From: an uncultured Paracoccaceae bacterium
GTDB lineage: Bacteria > Pseudomonadota > Alphaproteobacteria > Rhodobacterales > Rhodobacteraceae
NCBI GenBank assembly: GCA_913060475.1
Contig: CAJXSD010000004.1
Coordinates: 81,553-145,552 of the forward strand
Reading direction: 5' to 3'
DNA length: 64,000 nt
Part shown: piece by piece, positions 1 to 7,736 of the stretch
Layout of the letters: each line of letters opens with the position of its first letter
Position numbering within the stretch: position 1 is the stretch's first letter
Notes under the pieces: generated by a model
Told to the model about the DNA's origin: nothing
Databases searched by the model: none
Seen by the model: only the letters and a program-made list of their open reading frames with translations
Made by a program: the position numbers and the translations under genes

Positions 1-997
1 ATACCTCGCGCCAAGGTTCGTCAATGCTGTCACGGATCATCGGGTTCAAGATGCGGTCTTTGTGGTTGGCATATCCATAGGCAAAGCGCCCTTTGACGCA
101 GGAATGACCGCGGTTCGCTTTGCCGTTTTTGAACGGCACCATGCGCACCAACTGGTCGCCCTGCATTTCCGCCTTGAACGAACAGCCCACCCCGCAATAG
201 GCACAGGTTGTCACCACGGATCGTTCCGGCGTTCCCAGTTCGATCACTGATTTTTCCTGCAATGTGGCCGTTGGACAGGCCTGCACACAGGCCCCACAGC
301 TGACACAATCCGATGTCAGGAAATTATCCAGTGGCCCACCGGGCGACACACGGCTGTCAAACCCGCGCCCTTCGATGGTTAGGGCAAAGGTGCCCTGCAC
401 CTCTTCGCAGGCGCGCACACAGCGGTTACAGACGATACATTTTGACGGATCATATGTGAAATATGGGTTGCTGTCGTCTTTGCATTGCCATTCTGGATTG
501 GCTTGGCCAGATGTGTTGCGCACGGCGAAATGGTTGGCCAATTCACCACCCTCGGGCGCCTGATACCGCACATCACGCAGGCCCACGGCCCCCGCCATAT
601 CCTGCAGTTCGCAATCGCCGTTTGCCGCACAGGTCAAACAATCCAGCGGGTGATCAGAAATATAAAGCTCCATCACGCCTTTGCGGATTTTGCGGATTTT
701 TTCCGACTGCGTATGCACCACCATGCCCGGGGCCACTGGTGTTGTGCAGGACGCAGGTGTGCCCCGACGCCCTTCGATTTCGACGACACACAACCGGCAG
801 GATCCAAATGCCTCAAGGTTGTCTGATGCGCATAGCTTGGGCACCTGAATATCGGCCAGGGCCGCCGCACGCATCACAGATGTCCCTGCGGGGACAGTCA
901 CATCAAACCCATCGATGGTTAATGTTACCGGTTCACCATGGGCCGCGGGGGTGCCCAGATCACGATCATCATCCCAAGGAATTATAAAATCTTTCAT
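1..997 (-). CDS. fdsA: NAD-dependent formate dehydrogenase, alpha subunit (N-terminal 332 residues; runs off the window)
   Basis: Large molybdenum subunit that oxidises formate to CO2 and passes electrons through Fe-S centres to the NAD-reducing FdsB/FdsG pair in the cytoplasm. I translated the minus strand from the window edge. Cys56, Cys67, Cys70 and Cys84 form a 2Fe-2S site; His116 with Cys120, Cys123 and Cys129 form a His-Cys3 cluster as in NuoG; two ferredoxin-type 4Fe-4S motifs follow (CIVCNRCVRAC at about 187 and CVSCGACVQAC at about 231). The molybdopterin oxidoreductase domain then opens with CAYCGVGC at about 265. The ATG overlaps the stop of fdsB (ATGA), showing translational coupling. 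The catalytic Cys or selenocysteine and the rest of the Mo domain lie beyond position 1. Family assignment is strong; the catalytic residue cannot be judged here. Confidence 0.93.
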   Translation of the reverse strand, partial: MKDFIIPWDDDRDLGTPAAHGEPVTLTIDGFDVTVPAGTSVMRAAALADIQVPKLCASDNLEAFGSCRLCVVEIEGRRGTPASCTTPVAPGMVVHTQSEKIRKIRKGVMELYISDHPLDCLTCAANGDCELQDMAGAVGLRDVRYQAPEGGELANHFAVRNTSGQANPEWQCKDDSNPYFTYDPSKCIVCNRCVRACEEVQGTFALTIEGRGFDSRVSPGGPLDNFLTSDCVSCGACVQACPTATLQEKSVIELGTPERSVVTTCAYCGVGCSFKAEMQGDQLVRMVPFKNGKANRGHSCVKGRFAYGYANHKDRILNPMIRDSIDEPWREV

Positions 998-2511
998 TCT
1001 GCGGCCTCTTTATGGGTAGCAAAGTCATCAGGGAAATGGGTCAGCGCGGACATAACGGGGAATGGCGTAAACCCACCCAACGCGCAAAGTGACCCGTCTT
1101 TCATTGTTTCACATAGGTCGGTCAGCAATTCGGTGGCACTGCTGTCACCTTGGGCAATCCGGTCGATGGTTTCGACACCGCGCACCGCACCGATCCGGCA
1201 GGGTGTGCATTTGCCACAGCTTTCAACCGCGCAGAATTCCATCGCAAAGCGGGCCATTTTCAGCATATCCGCGCTGTCATCAAACACCACCATGCCTGCG
1301 TGCCCGATCAAGCCGCCGTTTTGGTCAAACTCTTCGTACCCCATGGGGGTGTCAAATTTCGACACAGGCATATAGGCACCCAAGGGCCCGCCAACTTGTA
1401 CCGCCTTGACCGGACGACCCGATGCGGTGCCGCCGGCAATGTCATTCACAACCTCGCCCAATGTGGTGCCAAAGGCGGTTTCAAACAAACCACCCTGTTT
1501 GACGTTGCCCGCAATCTGCAATGTCACCGTACCGCGCGACCGCCCCACGCCAAAGCTGGCATAATGGTCAGCACCCTTTTCGAAAATCACAGGGACAGAT
1601 GCCAGCGAAATCACGTTATTGACCACCGTTGGACGGCCCAAGAACCCCTCAAGCGCGGGCAAGGGCGGTTTGGCGCGCACGATACCACGCTTGCCCTCTA
1701 GGGAATTTAGCAAGGACGTTTCTTCGCCACAGACATAGGCACCGGCACCCACGCGAATTTCCATATCGAAATCGCGGTCAGATCCCAAAATACCACGACC
1801 CAACACGCCCGCCTGACGCGCCGCGTCAACCGCGGCCCGCATCACGCGGATGGCCACGGGATATTCCGAACGCAGGTACACATACCCGCGGGTGGCCCCA
1901 ACGCCAACGCCAGCGATGGCCATTCCCTCGATCAGGGACAGGGGGTCGCCCTCCATAATCATACGGTCGGCAAATGTACCACTGTCGCCTTCGTCGGCGT
2001 TACAGACGATATATTTCTGATCTGCCTGCGCCTCGGACACGGTTTTCCATTTGATCCCGGTGGGGAACCCCGCACCGCCGCGACCGCGCAGACCGGATTT
2101 TGTCACCTCGTCCACGATTTCGGATTGGGACATCCCCAAGGCACGGCGCAGCCCCGCCAAGCCACCATGCGCCTGATAATCCGCTACATCCAGTGGATCA
2201 ACAATGCCACAACGCGCAAATGTCAGACGGGTTTGACGCGCCATAAAGGGAATATCCGCAACGGCCCCAAGGCTGGGCAATTTGCCATCCAATAAATCCG
2301 CAGCTTGGTCCGGGGACACAGGGCCATAGCCGATGCGGCCCTGATCTGCTTCGACCTCGACCAGAGGTTCCAGCCAAACCATGCCATGTGATCCATTGCG
2401 CACGATTGTGACATCGATCCCACGCGCGGCCGCTTGGGTCGCGATGTTGTGGGCCAGTTCATCCGCGCCCAAGGCCACGGCGACACTGTCTAAAGGAACA
2501 TAGATTTTCAT
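994..2511 (-). CDS. fdsB: NAD-dependent formate dehydrogenase, beta subunit
   Basis: NADH-generating subunit of the soluble formate dehydrogenase, 505 residues. The N-terminal ~120 residues are a thioredoxin-like NuoE-type extension and the rest is NuoF-like. Visible motifs are the NAD/FMN glycine-rich loop GRGGAGFPTG, the FMN-binding stretch NADEGDSGTFADRM and the 4Fe-4S motif ESCGKCTPCR near the C-terminus. It overlaps fdsG upstream and fdsA downstream by 4 bp each (ATGA), so the three are one tightly coupled operon. The fused NuoE-like N-terminus distinguishes FdsB from respiratory NuoF. No defects seen. Confidence 0.95.
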   Translation of the reverse strand: MKIYVPLDSVAVALGADELAHNIATQAAARGIDVTIVRNGSHGMVWLEPLVEVEADQGRIGYGPVSPDQAADLLDGKLPSLGAVADIPFMARQTRLTFARCGIVDPLDVADYQAHGGLAGLRRALGMSQSEIVDEVTKSGLRGRGGAGFPTGIKWKTVSEAQADQKYIVCNADEGDSGTFADRMIMEGDPLSLIEGMAIAGVGVGATRGYVYLRSEYPVAIRVMRAAVDAARQAGVLGRGILGSDRDFDMEIRVGAGAYVCGEETSLLNSLEGKRGIVRAKPPLPALEGFLGRPTVVNNVISLASVPVIFEKGADHYASFGVGRSRGTVTLQIAGNVKQGGLFETAFGTTLGEVVNDIAGGTASGRPVKAVQVGGPLGAYMPVSKFDTPMGYEEFDQNGGLIGHAGMVVFDDSADMLKMARFAMEFCAVESCGKCTPCRIGAVRGVETIDRIAQGDSSATELLTDLCETMKDGSLCALGGFTPFPVMSALTHFPDDFATHKEAAE

Positions 2512-2978
2512 GCGCCAGCCCCTTTCAGGATATCGTCCATTTTTGCATCATCCACACGGGCCACCACGCGGTCATCCACCATAACGGCCGGACCACAGGC
2601 GCATAGGCCCAAACAATAGACGGGTTCAATCGTCACATTTCCATTTTGTGTCGTTTGATGCCAATCCAGACCCAGTTTTTTCAATGTCGATTCTGCCAAA
2701 GCATCCGCACCCACCGATTGACAGGCCTCGGCACGACAGATTTTAACAATATGTTTGCCAGCAGGATTATCACGAAAATCGTGGTAAAAGCTGATGACAC
2801 CATGCACCTCAGCCTTGGTGATATTCAGGGCATCCGCAATCAAATCACGCGCGCGCGCAGGGATATGACCAAACGCATGCTGCAGTGCGTGCAAAATAGG
2901 CAGCATCGGCCCTTCTAGGCTTAGGTGTTGGTCGATGATGTGACGCAAATCATCGTCAGAGTAGTTAAGTTCAGTCAT
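2508..2978 (-). CDS. fdsG: NAD-dependent formate dehydrogenase, gamma subunit
   Basis: Small NuoE-like subunit carrying a 2Fe-2S cluster that connects to FdsB. The four ligand cysteines are visible as CRAEACQSVGA and CLGLCACGPAV in a thioredoxin-like fold, preceded by the HDFRDNPAGKH stretch typical of the family. The frame stays open to an ATG at 3008 (166 residues). I prefer the third ATG at 2978 (156 residues) because AAAAGG sits just upstream of it and the encoded protein then matches the usual length. First gene of the fdsGBA operon; the palindrome at 3047-3073 lies about 70 bp upstream and may control it. Confidence 0.9.
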   Translation of the reverse strand: MTELNYSDDDLRHIIDQHLSLEGPMLPILHALQHAFGHIPARARDLIADALNITKAEVHGVISFYHDFRDNPAGKHIVKICRAEACQSVGADALAESTLKKLGLDWHQTTQNGNVTIEPVYCLGLCACGPAVMVDDRVVARVDDAKMDDILKGAGA

Positions 2979-3046
2979 GACAGGCCTTTTCATGGTTTGG
3001 TCTGTCATGCTGGCGATTACGCATCAAATCAATATCATTATTTCGT

Positions 3047-3073
3047 TATTTGATAGAAATCTTCTATCAAATA
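3047..3073. promoter_or_regulatory. Perfect 12-bp-arm palindrome upstream of the fds operon, candidate operator
   Basis: TATTTGATAGAA is followed by a 3-bp spacer (ATC) and then its exact reverse complement TTCTATCAAATA. It sits in the about 100-bp gap between the rpoD terminator and fdsG, where the fds promoter must be. The sequence fits a site for a dimeric regulator, and formate dehydrogenase operons of this type are commonly controlled by LysR-type proteins, but no regulator gene is visible here. It lacks a poly-T tail, so I do not read it as a terminator. Confidence 0.5.
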
Positions 3074-3080
3074 GGGTGCA

Positions 3081-3108
3081 AAAAATCCCGCACTCGGGCG
3101 GGATTTTT
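3081..3108 (-). terminator. Rho-independent terminator of rpoD
   Basis: An 11-bp perfect stem AAAAATCCCGC / GCGGGATTTTT with a 6-nt loop starts a few bases after the rpoD stop codon. In the minus direction the stem ends in a run of five T, the normal form of an intrinsic terminator. Its A/T symmetry could let it act in both directions. Confidence 0.85.
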
Positions 3109-3113
3109 AAGGT

Positions 3114-5096
3114 TTATTCGTCCAAGAAACTGCGCAGTTTGCGCGATCTGCTGGGGTGTTTCAATTTCCGCAGGGCTTTCGCTTCGATCTGGCGGATGCG
3201 TTCGCGGGTCACGCTGAATTGTTGGCCCACCTCTTCCAACGTGTGGTCCGTGTTCATCCCGATCCCAAAGCGCATACGCAAAACGCGTTCTTCGCGTGGG
3301 GTCAGCGACGACAAAACGCGGGTTGTCGTTTCCTTCAGGTTTTCCTGAATGGCGCTGTCCAACGGCAAAATCGCATTTTTGTCCTCGATGAAATCGCCCA
3401 GTTGGCTGTCTTCTTCGTCGCCGATCGGGGTTTCCAGTGAAATCGGTTCCTTGGCGATCTTCATCACTTTGCGGACCTTTTCCAATGGCATTTGCAGTTT
3501 TTCTGCCAATTCCTCGGGCGTGGGTTCGCGGCCAATTTCGTGCAACATCTGGCGACCCGTGCGCACCAGTTTGTTGATCGTTTCGATCATGTGCACAGGA
3601 ATACGGATGGTCCGCGCCTGATCCGCAATGGATCGCGTGATGGCCTGACGGATCCACCATGTCGCATAGGTCGAAAATTTATAGCCGCGGCGGTATTCGA
3701 ATTTATCGACCGCCTTCATCAAACCAATGTTGCCCTCTTGGATCAGATCCAAGAATTGCAGACCGCGGTTTGTATATTTCTTCGCAATCGAAATCACCAA
3801 ACGAAGGTTGGCCTCGACCATTTCTTTCTTGGCTTGACGGGCTTCTTTTTCGCCCTTTTGCACCTGGGATACGATACGGCGGAATTCCGAAATATCCAAA
3901 CCAACATACTGACCGACCTGCGCCATATCTGATCGCAGATCCTCAGCTTTTTCGCGGGACCGTTCGATGAACATTTGCCAGCCGCGACCCGATTTTTCGG
4001 CCATCCGGTCCAACCAATTCGGATCCAATTCATACCCGCGATATTCATCGATAAATTCGCGACGGTTGATCCGGGCCTGATCGGCCAATTTCACCATGCT
4101 GCTGTCGATCTGCATGATACGGCGGTTGATGCCATAGAGCTGGTCGATCAATGCCTCAATCCGGTTATTGTGCAAATGCAATTCGTTCACCAACTGCACA
4201 ATTTCATAGCGCAGCGATTGATAGGTCTGCTCCTCGGAATCGCTGAACCGGTCACCTTCGTTCAGGGTGGCGGAAATACGGCTGTCTTGCATTTCGGACA
4301 ACCGTTCATAATCAATCGCAATCCGTTCCAGCGTTTCCAAAACGCGCGGCTTTAGTGCAGCCTCCATCGCGGCCAAGGACATGTTCGACTGATCATCATC
4401 GTCGTCATCATCATCAGACGAAATCGGATTGCCGTCTGCGTCATATTCGGGTTCGTCAGACTTGGCTTGATCTGAATTGGTGTTGATCTTGCTGGCGTCT
4501 AGGACGCTTTCCACGCCCCCCTCTTCGCCATCCATTTGGTTACCAAAGGTCGCCTCAAGGTCGATCACATCGCGCAACAAAATATCTTCGTTTAGCAATT
4601 CTTCACGCCAGATGGTGATCGCTTGGAACGTCAGCGGGCTTTCGCAAAGGCCCATGATCATCGTGTTACGACCGGCCTCGATCCGCTTGGCAATGGCGAT
4701 TTCGCCCTCGCGGCTTAGCAGTTCGACAGATCCCATTTCGCGCAGATACATGCGCACAGGATCATCCGTGCGATCCAGTTTTTCCGTTTCAGACGACGCA
4801 ACGGCAACATCCTTGTTACCGGTCGTGACCAATTCGGTCGCGCCCTGATCTTCGTCCTCGGCATCTTCATCCTCGATGATGTTGATGCCCATTTCGGACA
4901 ACATCGACATCACATCTTCGATTTGTTCAGACGAAACCTGATCAGGTGGCAGCACGGTGTTCAGCTGGTCATAGGTAATGTACCCGCGTTCGCGCGCCTC
5001 GGCGATCATCCGCTTGACCTGGGCCTGACTCATATCAAGAGAGATTTCGCCGTCTTGATCCTGAGTCTTTTTGTCGTCTTCGTCTGCAGCTGCCAT
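3114..5096 (-). CDS. rpoD: RNA polymerase primary sigma factor RpoD (sigma-70)
   Basis: Housekeeping sigma factor, 660 residues. Region 1.1 lies at the N-terminus, followed by an acidic stretch with a run of eight Asp around residue 230 and the non-conserved region with many charged residues. Region 2 is clear ([20 protein letters not shown], then [20 protein letters not shown] and [19 protein letters not shown]), and region 4 has the helix-turn-helix [20 protein letters not shown]. The start is supported by AAAGGAAG about 7 nt before the ATG. It lies just downstream of dnaG in the same direction, the usual macromolecular synthesis arrangement but without rpsU. A strong terminator follows. 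Confidence 0.98.
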   Translation of the reverse strand: MAAADEDDKKTQDQDGEISLDMSQAQVKRMIAEARERGYITYDQLNTVLPPDQVSSEQIEDVMSMLSEMGINIIEDEDAEDEDQGATELVTTGNKDVAVASSETEKLDRTDDPVRMYLREMGSVELLSREGEIAIAKRIEAGRNTMIMGLCESPLTFQAITIWREELLNEDILLRDVIDLEATFGNQMDGEEGGVESVLDASKINTNSDQAKSDEPEYDADGNPISSDDDDDDDDQSNMSLAAMEAALKPRVLETLERIAIDYERLSEMQDSRISATLNEGDRFSDSEEQTYQSLRYEIVQLVNELHLHNNRIEALIDQLYGINRRIMQIDSSMVKLADQARINRREFIDEYRGYELDPNWLDRMAEKSGRGWQMFIERSREKAEDLRSDMAQVGQYVGLDISEFRRIVSQVQKGEKEARQAKKEMVEANLRLVISIAKKYTNRGLQFLDLIQEGNIGLMKAVDKFEYRRGYKFSTYATWWIRQAITRSIADQARTIRIPVHMIETINKLVRTGRQMLHEIGREPTPEELAEKLQMPLEKVRKVMKIAKEPISLETPIGDEEDSQLGDFIEDKNAILPLDSAIQENLKETTTRVLSSLTPREERVLRMRFGIGMNTDHTLEEVGQQFSVTRERIRQIEAKALRKLKHPSRSRKLRSFLDE

Positions 5097-5207
5097 TCCG
5101 TCTTCCTTTACCGGGCGCGTGATTCGCGTGATAGAATCATTACCCTTTCAATTCGATTCGCGCACCCGTCTGAGGCCGTTTTTTTGGGGATTTGCGCAAA
5201 TTTTCTG

Positions 5208-7136
5208 TTAATTTTTCTTGCTATACGTGATTGTTTTTAACAAAGCGTCAAGTTTATCGCGTTCTTCGCGATTGATTCGTGCGCCATTTTCCCCCAGATC
5301 ATAATGCGCCGTGTCCTCTTGGTCTGGGCGCGTGGCACGATTGCGCGCATCCGCCGCCTGCCCCAGACGATAAAACATCACATCGTCCAATTCATCCGGG
5401 CTGATTGATGTAAATTCGTTTAATTCCGCACGCAATCCACGGTCTGTGGCCATTTTGGCCAGCTCTTCTTGCAATGTCAGGCGCGCAATTTCCAAATCCC
5501 CTGCCCGTCGCAGCGTCGGAACAACACTAAGGTGGCTTTGCCGAAACAGGTTTTCAAGGGCAGCGGCCCCTAAATTTTGGGACACCAATTCGTTTGCTGC
5601 CTGTTCATCCGCCGGAACATGCGTCACCAATAACCGCAAAATCGCGGCATGGTCGGCGTGATCAAAATCAATCATGACCAATTCATCCAAAAATTCCGGA
5701 ATGATTTGCGGCGTTTTGATCAAGACTGCGGCAATGACAGCTTCGCGTAGGTATTGCGCCACATCCTCTTGGGATTGAACCAAGGCCGATGCCCGCGTGG
5801 TGGGCTGCGCCTTGGCCACAGTCGGTTTGGCGCGAAATCCACCCGAGGGGGCAGACCTGAAATGCGCCCAGCGCAGATCCTTGATCGCCTGCACATAATG
5901 GGAAAACAGGGTTTTATCTTTGATCTGGTGCAGCGCATCACTTAGGCGTTTATCCAAGGCCGCGCGGCGATCGGGGCTGTCAAAATTCTGGCCCTCGGTT
6001 TCGCGCTGCCACAGCAGTTCAACCAATGGCATCGCCTGATCCAATACGGTTTGAACTGCGCCGGGCCCCTTGGCACGGATCAGATCATCGGGATCCTGCC
6101 CCTCGGGCATTAGGGCAAAGCGCAGCGCGCGGCCCGTTTGCAAATGCGGCAAGGACAGATCCATCAAACGATAGGCTGCGCGCAGCCCCGCCTTGTCCCC
6201 ATCCAGGGCGATGATCGGTTCAGGACTGATTTGCCAGACCATATTCAACTGGTTTTCGGTAATGGCGGTGCCCAGTGGCGCGACAGCGCCTTCAAAACCG
6301 GCCAAACACAGGGCAATCACATCCATATACCCTTCGGCCACGATCAGGGGTTGCCCACGGCCCACCGCGCCCCGCGCAGGGGCATGGTTGTACAGGCTGC
6401 GCCCCTTGTCAAACAACATGGTTTCGGGGGAGTTCAGGTATTTCGCCCGCGCGTTCGGGTCCATTGATCGCCCACCAAAGGCGATGCAGCGCCCGCGTGC
6501 GTCGCGAATTGGGAACATGATCCGGCCGCGAAACCGATCATAGGGCTGTCCGCCGTCATCCGGTTTTATGCACATGCCTGTATCAATCAAATCCTGCACC
6601 GCAATGCCGCGCCCTGTCAAAGCTTGCAAAATGCCATCGCGCGAATTGGGGGCAAAGCCGATTTCGAACCGATCCAAGGCGGCGGCATCCAAACCGCGTT
6701 TGGCCAAATACTGCCGCGCATTTTCTGCCACGGCGGTTTTCAGTGACATGCGGAAAAACTTGACTGCCTCCTCCATCACATCAGCCAACTGGGTCCGACG
6801 ATCGGCGCGTTCACGGGCTTTGGGGTCGGCTTGGGGCATGGTCATGCCCGCCTCGCGTGCCAATAATTCAACCGCCTCCATAAAACCGACATTTTCGGTT
6901 TCTTTGACAAAACCGATCACATCGCCCTTGGCTTGGCAGCCGAAACAGTAATAAAAACCTTTGCCATCATCGACATGAAAGGACGCGGTTTTTTCATGGT
7001 GAAACGGGCAAGGGGCCCACATGTCGCCTTTGCCTTGATTGGATTTGCGACGATCCCACATAACTTTGCGCCCCACCACTGTTGACAGGGTGACGCGTGT
7101 TCGTAACTCATCCAAGAATCCGGGTGGCAGGCTCAT
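5208..7136 (-). CDS. dnaG: DNA primase DnaG
   Basis: Synthesises RNA primers for replication, 642 residues. The N-terminal CHC2 zinc finger is visible as CPFHHEKTASF and CFGCQAKGD (residues about 40-70). The TOPRIM catalytic domain shows VAEGYMDVIAL with its conserved Glu and ALDGDKAGLRA with the Asp-x-Asp pair. The C-terminal third is the DnaB-binding region and is more variable, as usual. The start ATG has a short AGGGC just upstream. rpoD follows after about 110 bp in the same direction; that gap holds no further gene. Confidence 0.97.
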   Translation of the reverse strand: MSLPPGFLDELRTRVTLSTVVGRKVMWDRRKSNQGKGDMWAPCPFHHEKTASFHVDDGKGFYYCFGCQAKGDVIGFVKETENVGFMEAVELLAREAGMTMPQADPKARERADRRTQLADVMEEAVKFFRMSLKTAVAENARQYLAKRGLDAAALDRFEIGFAPNSRDGILQALTGRGIAVQDLIDTGMCIKPDDGGQPYDRFRGRIMFPIRDARGRCIAFGGRSMDPNARAKYLNSPETMLFDKGRSLYNHAPARGAVGRGQPLIVAEGYMDVIALCLAGFEGAVAPLGTAITENQLNMVWQISPEPIIALDGDKAGLRAAYRLMDLSLPHLQTGRALRFALMPEGQDPDDLIRAKGPGAVQTVLDQAMPLVELLWQRETEGQNFDSPDRRAALDKRLSDALHQIKDKTLFSHYVQAIKDLRWAHFRSAPSGGFRAKPTVAKAQPTTRASALVQSQEDVAQYLREAVIAAVLIKTPQIIPEFLDELVMIDFDHADHAAILRLLVTHVPADEQAANELVSQNLGAAALENLFRQSHLSVVPTLRRAGDLEIARLTLQEELAKMATDRGLRAELNEFTSISPDELDDVMFYRLGQAADARNRATRPDQEDTAHYDLGENGARINREERDKLDALLKTITYSKKN

Positions 7137-7187
7137 GCCCTAAATATCGGTGCTGTTGCGGTCAGAGTCCAGATGCCAACGCAAATA

Positions 7188-7736
7188 TCATTGATGCCCG
7201 AACGCATGGACCGATGCCATGGCGCGGGTGATTTCATGAACAATGCTATGGACCATGGACCGAAACCCGTAAATATCGACAGCGGTTTCCGACAGGCGGT
7301 GATAGGCCACATTGGCATGCACCAGCTGGCTGCGCGCCACATGCCCCCGCCCAAAGTTGGCCCAGCGCAAATCAACAGGGGCCAGTCGGGCCAGAACATC
7401 GTCAATCCGATCGCCCGACAGTCGCAATTGACACCAGCCATCCGACAAATCAACCACAGCCGCATGTTGGGCCAAACTGGCATCCGGCGCAGGGCCCACC
7501 AACACAACGCTGGCCCCAAACCAAATGGCGCGGGCCCCATCCCGCCCAGTGACACGATTGACCGCAGGCAGAGCCATCCCATGCGCCGATTTCAATGCAG
7601 CCGACAATGCATCCGACTGCCCCCGATAGGCGGCCAGTGATGTGATATGATCGGGGCAAATTTCACATAGCTCTAGCGTTCCATATGTGACGGGCAACAC
7701 ACCTTGGGTTGCTGATATTGGCGACAAATTAACCAC
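7188..7736 (-). CDS. soxG: Sarcosine oxidase, gamma subunit
   Basis: Smallest catalytic-complex partner after SoxD in heterotetrameric sarcosine oxidase; it stabilises the complex. The sequence is a GcvT-like small fold with the typical LRLSGDRIDDVLARLAPVDL and HANVAYHRL stretches. The frame is open to an ATG at 7760, but I choose GTG at 7736 because GGGAGGA lies 7 nt before it, giving about 182 residues. This start overlaps the end of soxA by 8 bp, so translation is coupled. It is the last gene of the soxBDAG order. Confidence 0.9.
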   Translation of the reverse strand: MVNLSPISATQGVLPVTYGTLELCEICPDHITSLAAYRGQSDALSAALKSAHGMALPAVNRVTGRDGARAIWFGASVVLVGPAPDASLAQHAAVVDLSDGWCQLRLSGDRIDDVLARLAPVDLRWANFGRGHVARSQLVHANVAYHRLSETAVDIYGFRSMVHSIVHEITRAMASVHAFGHQ

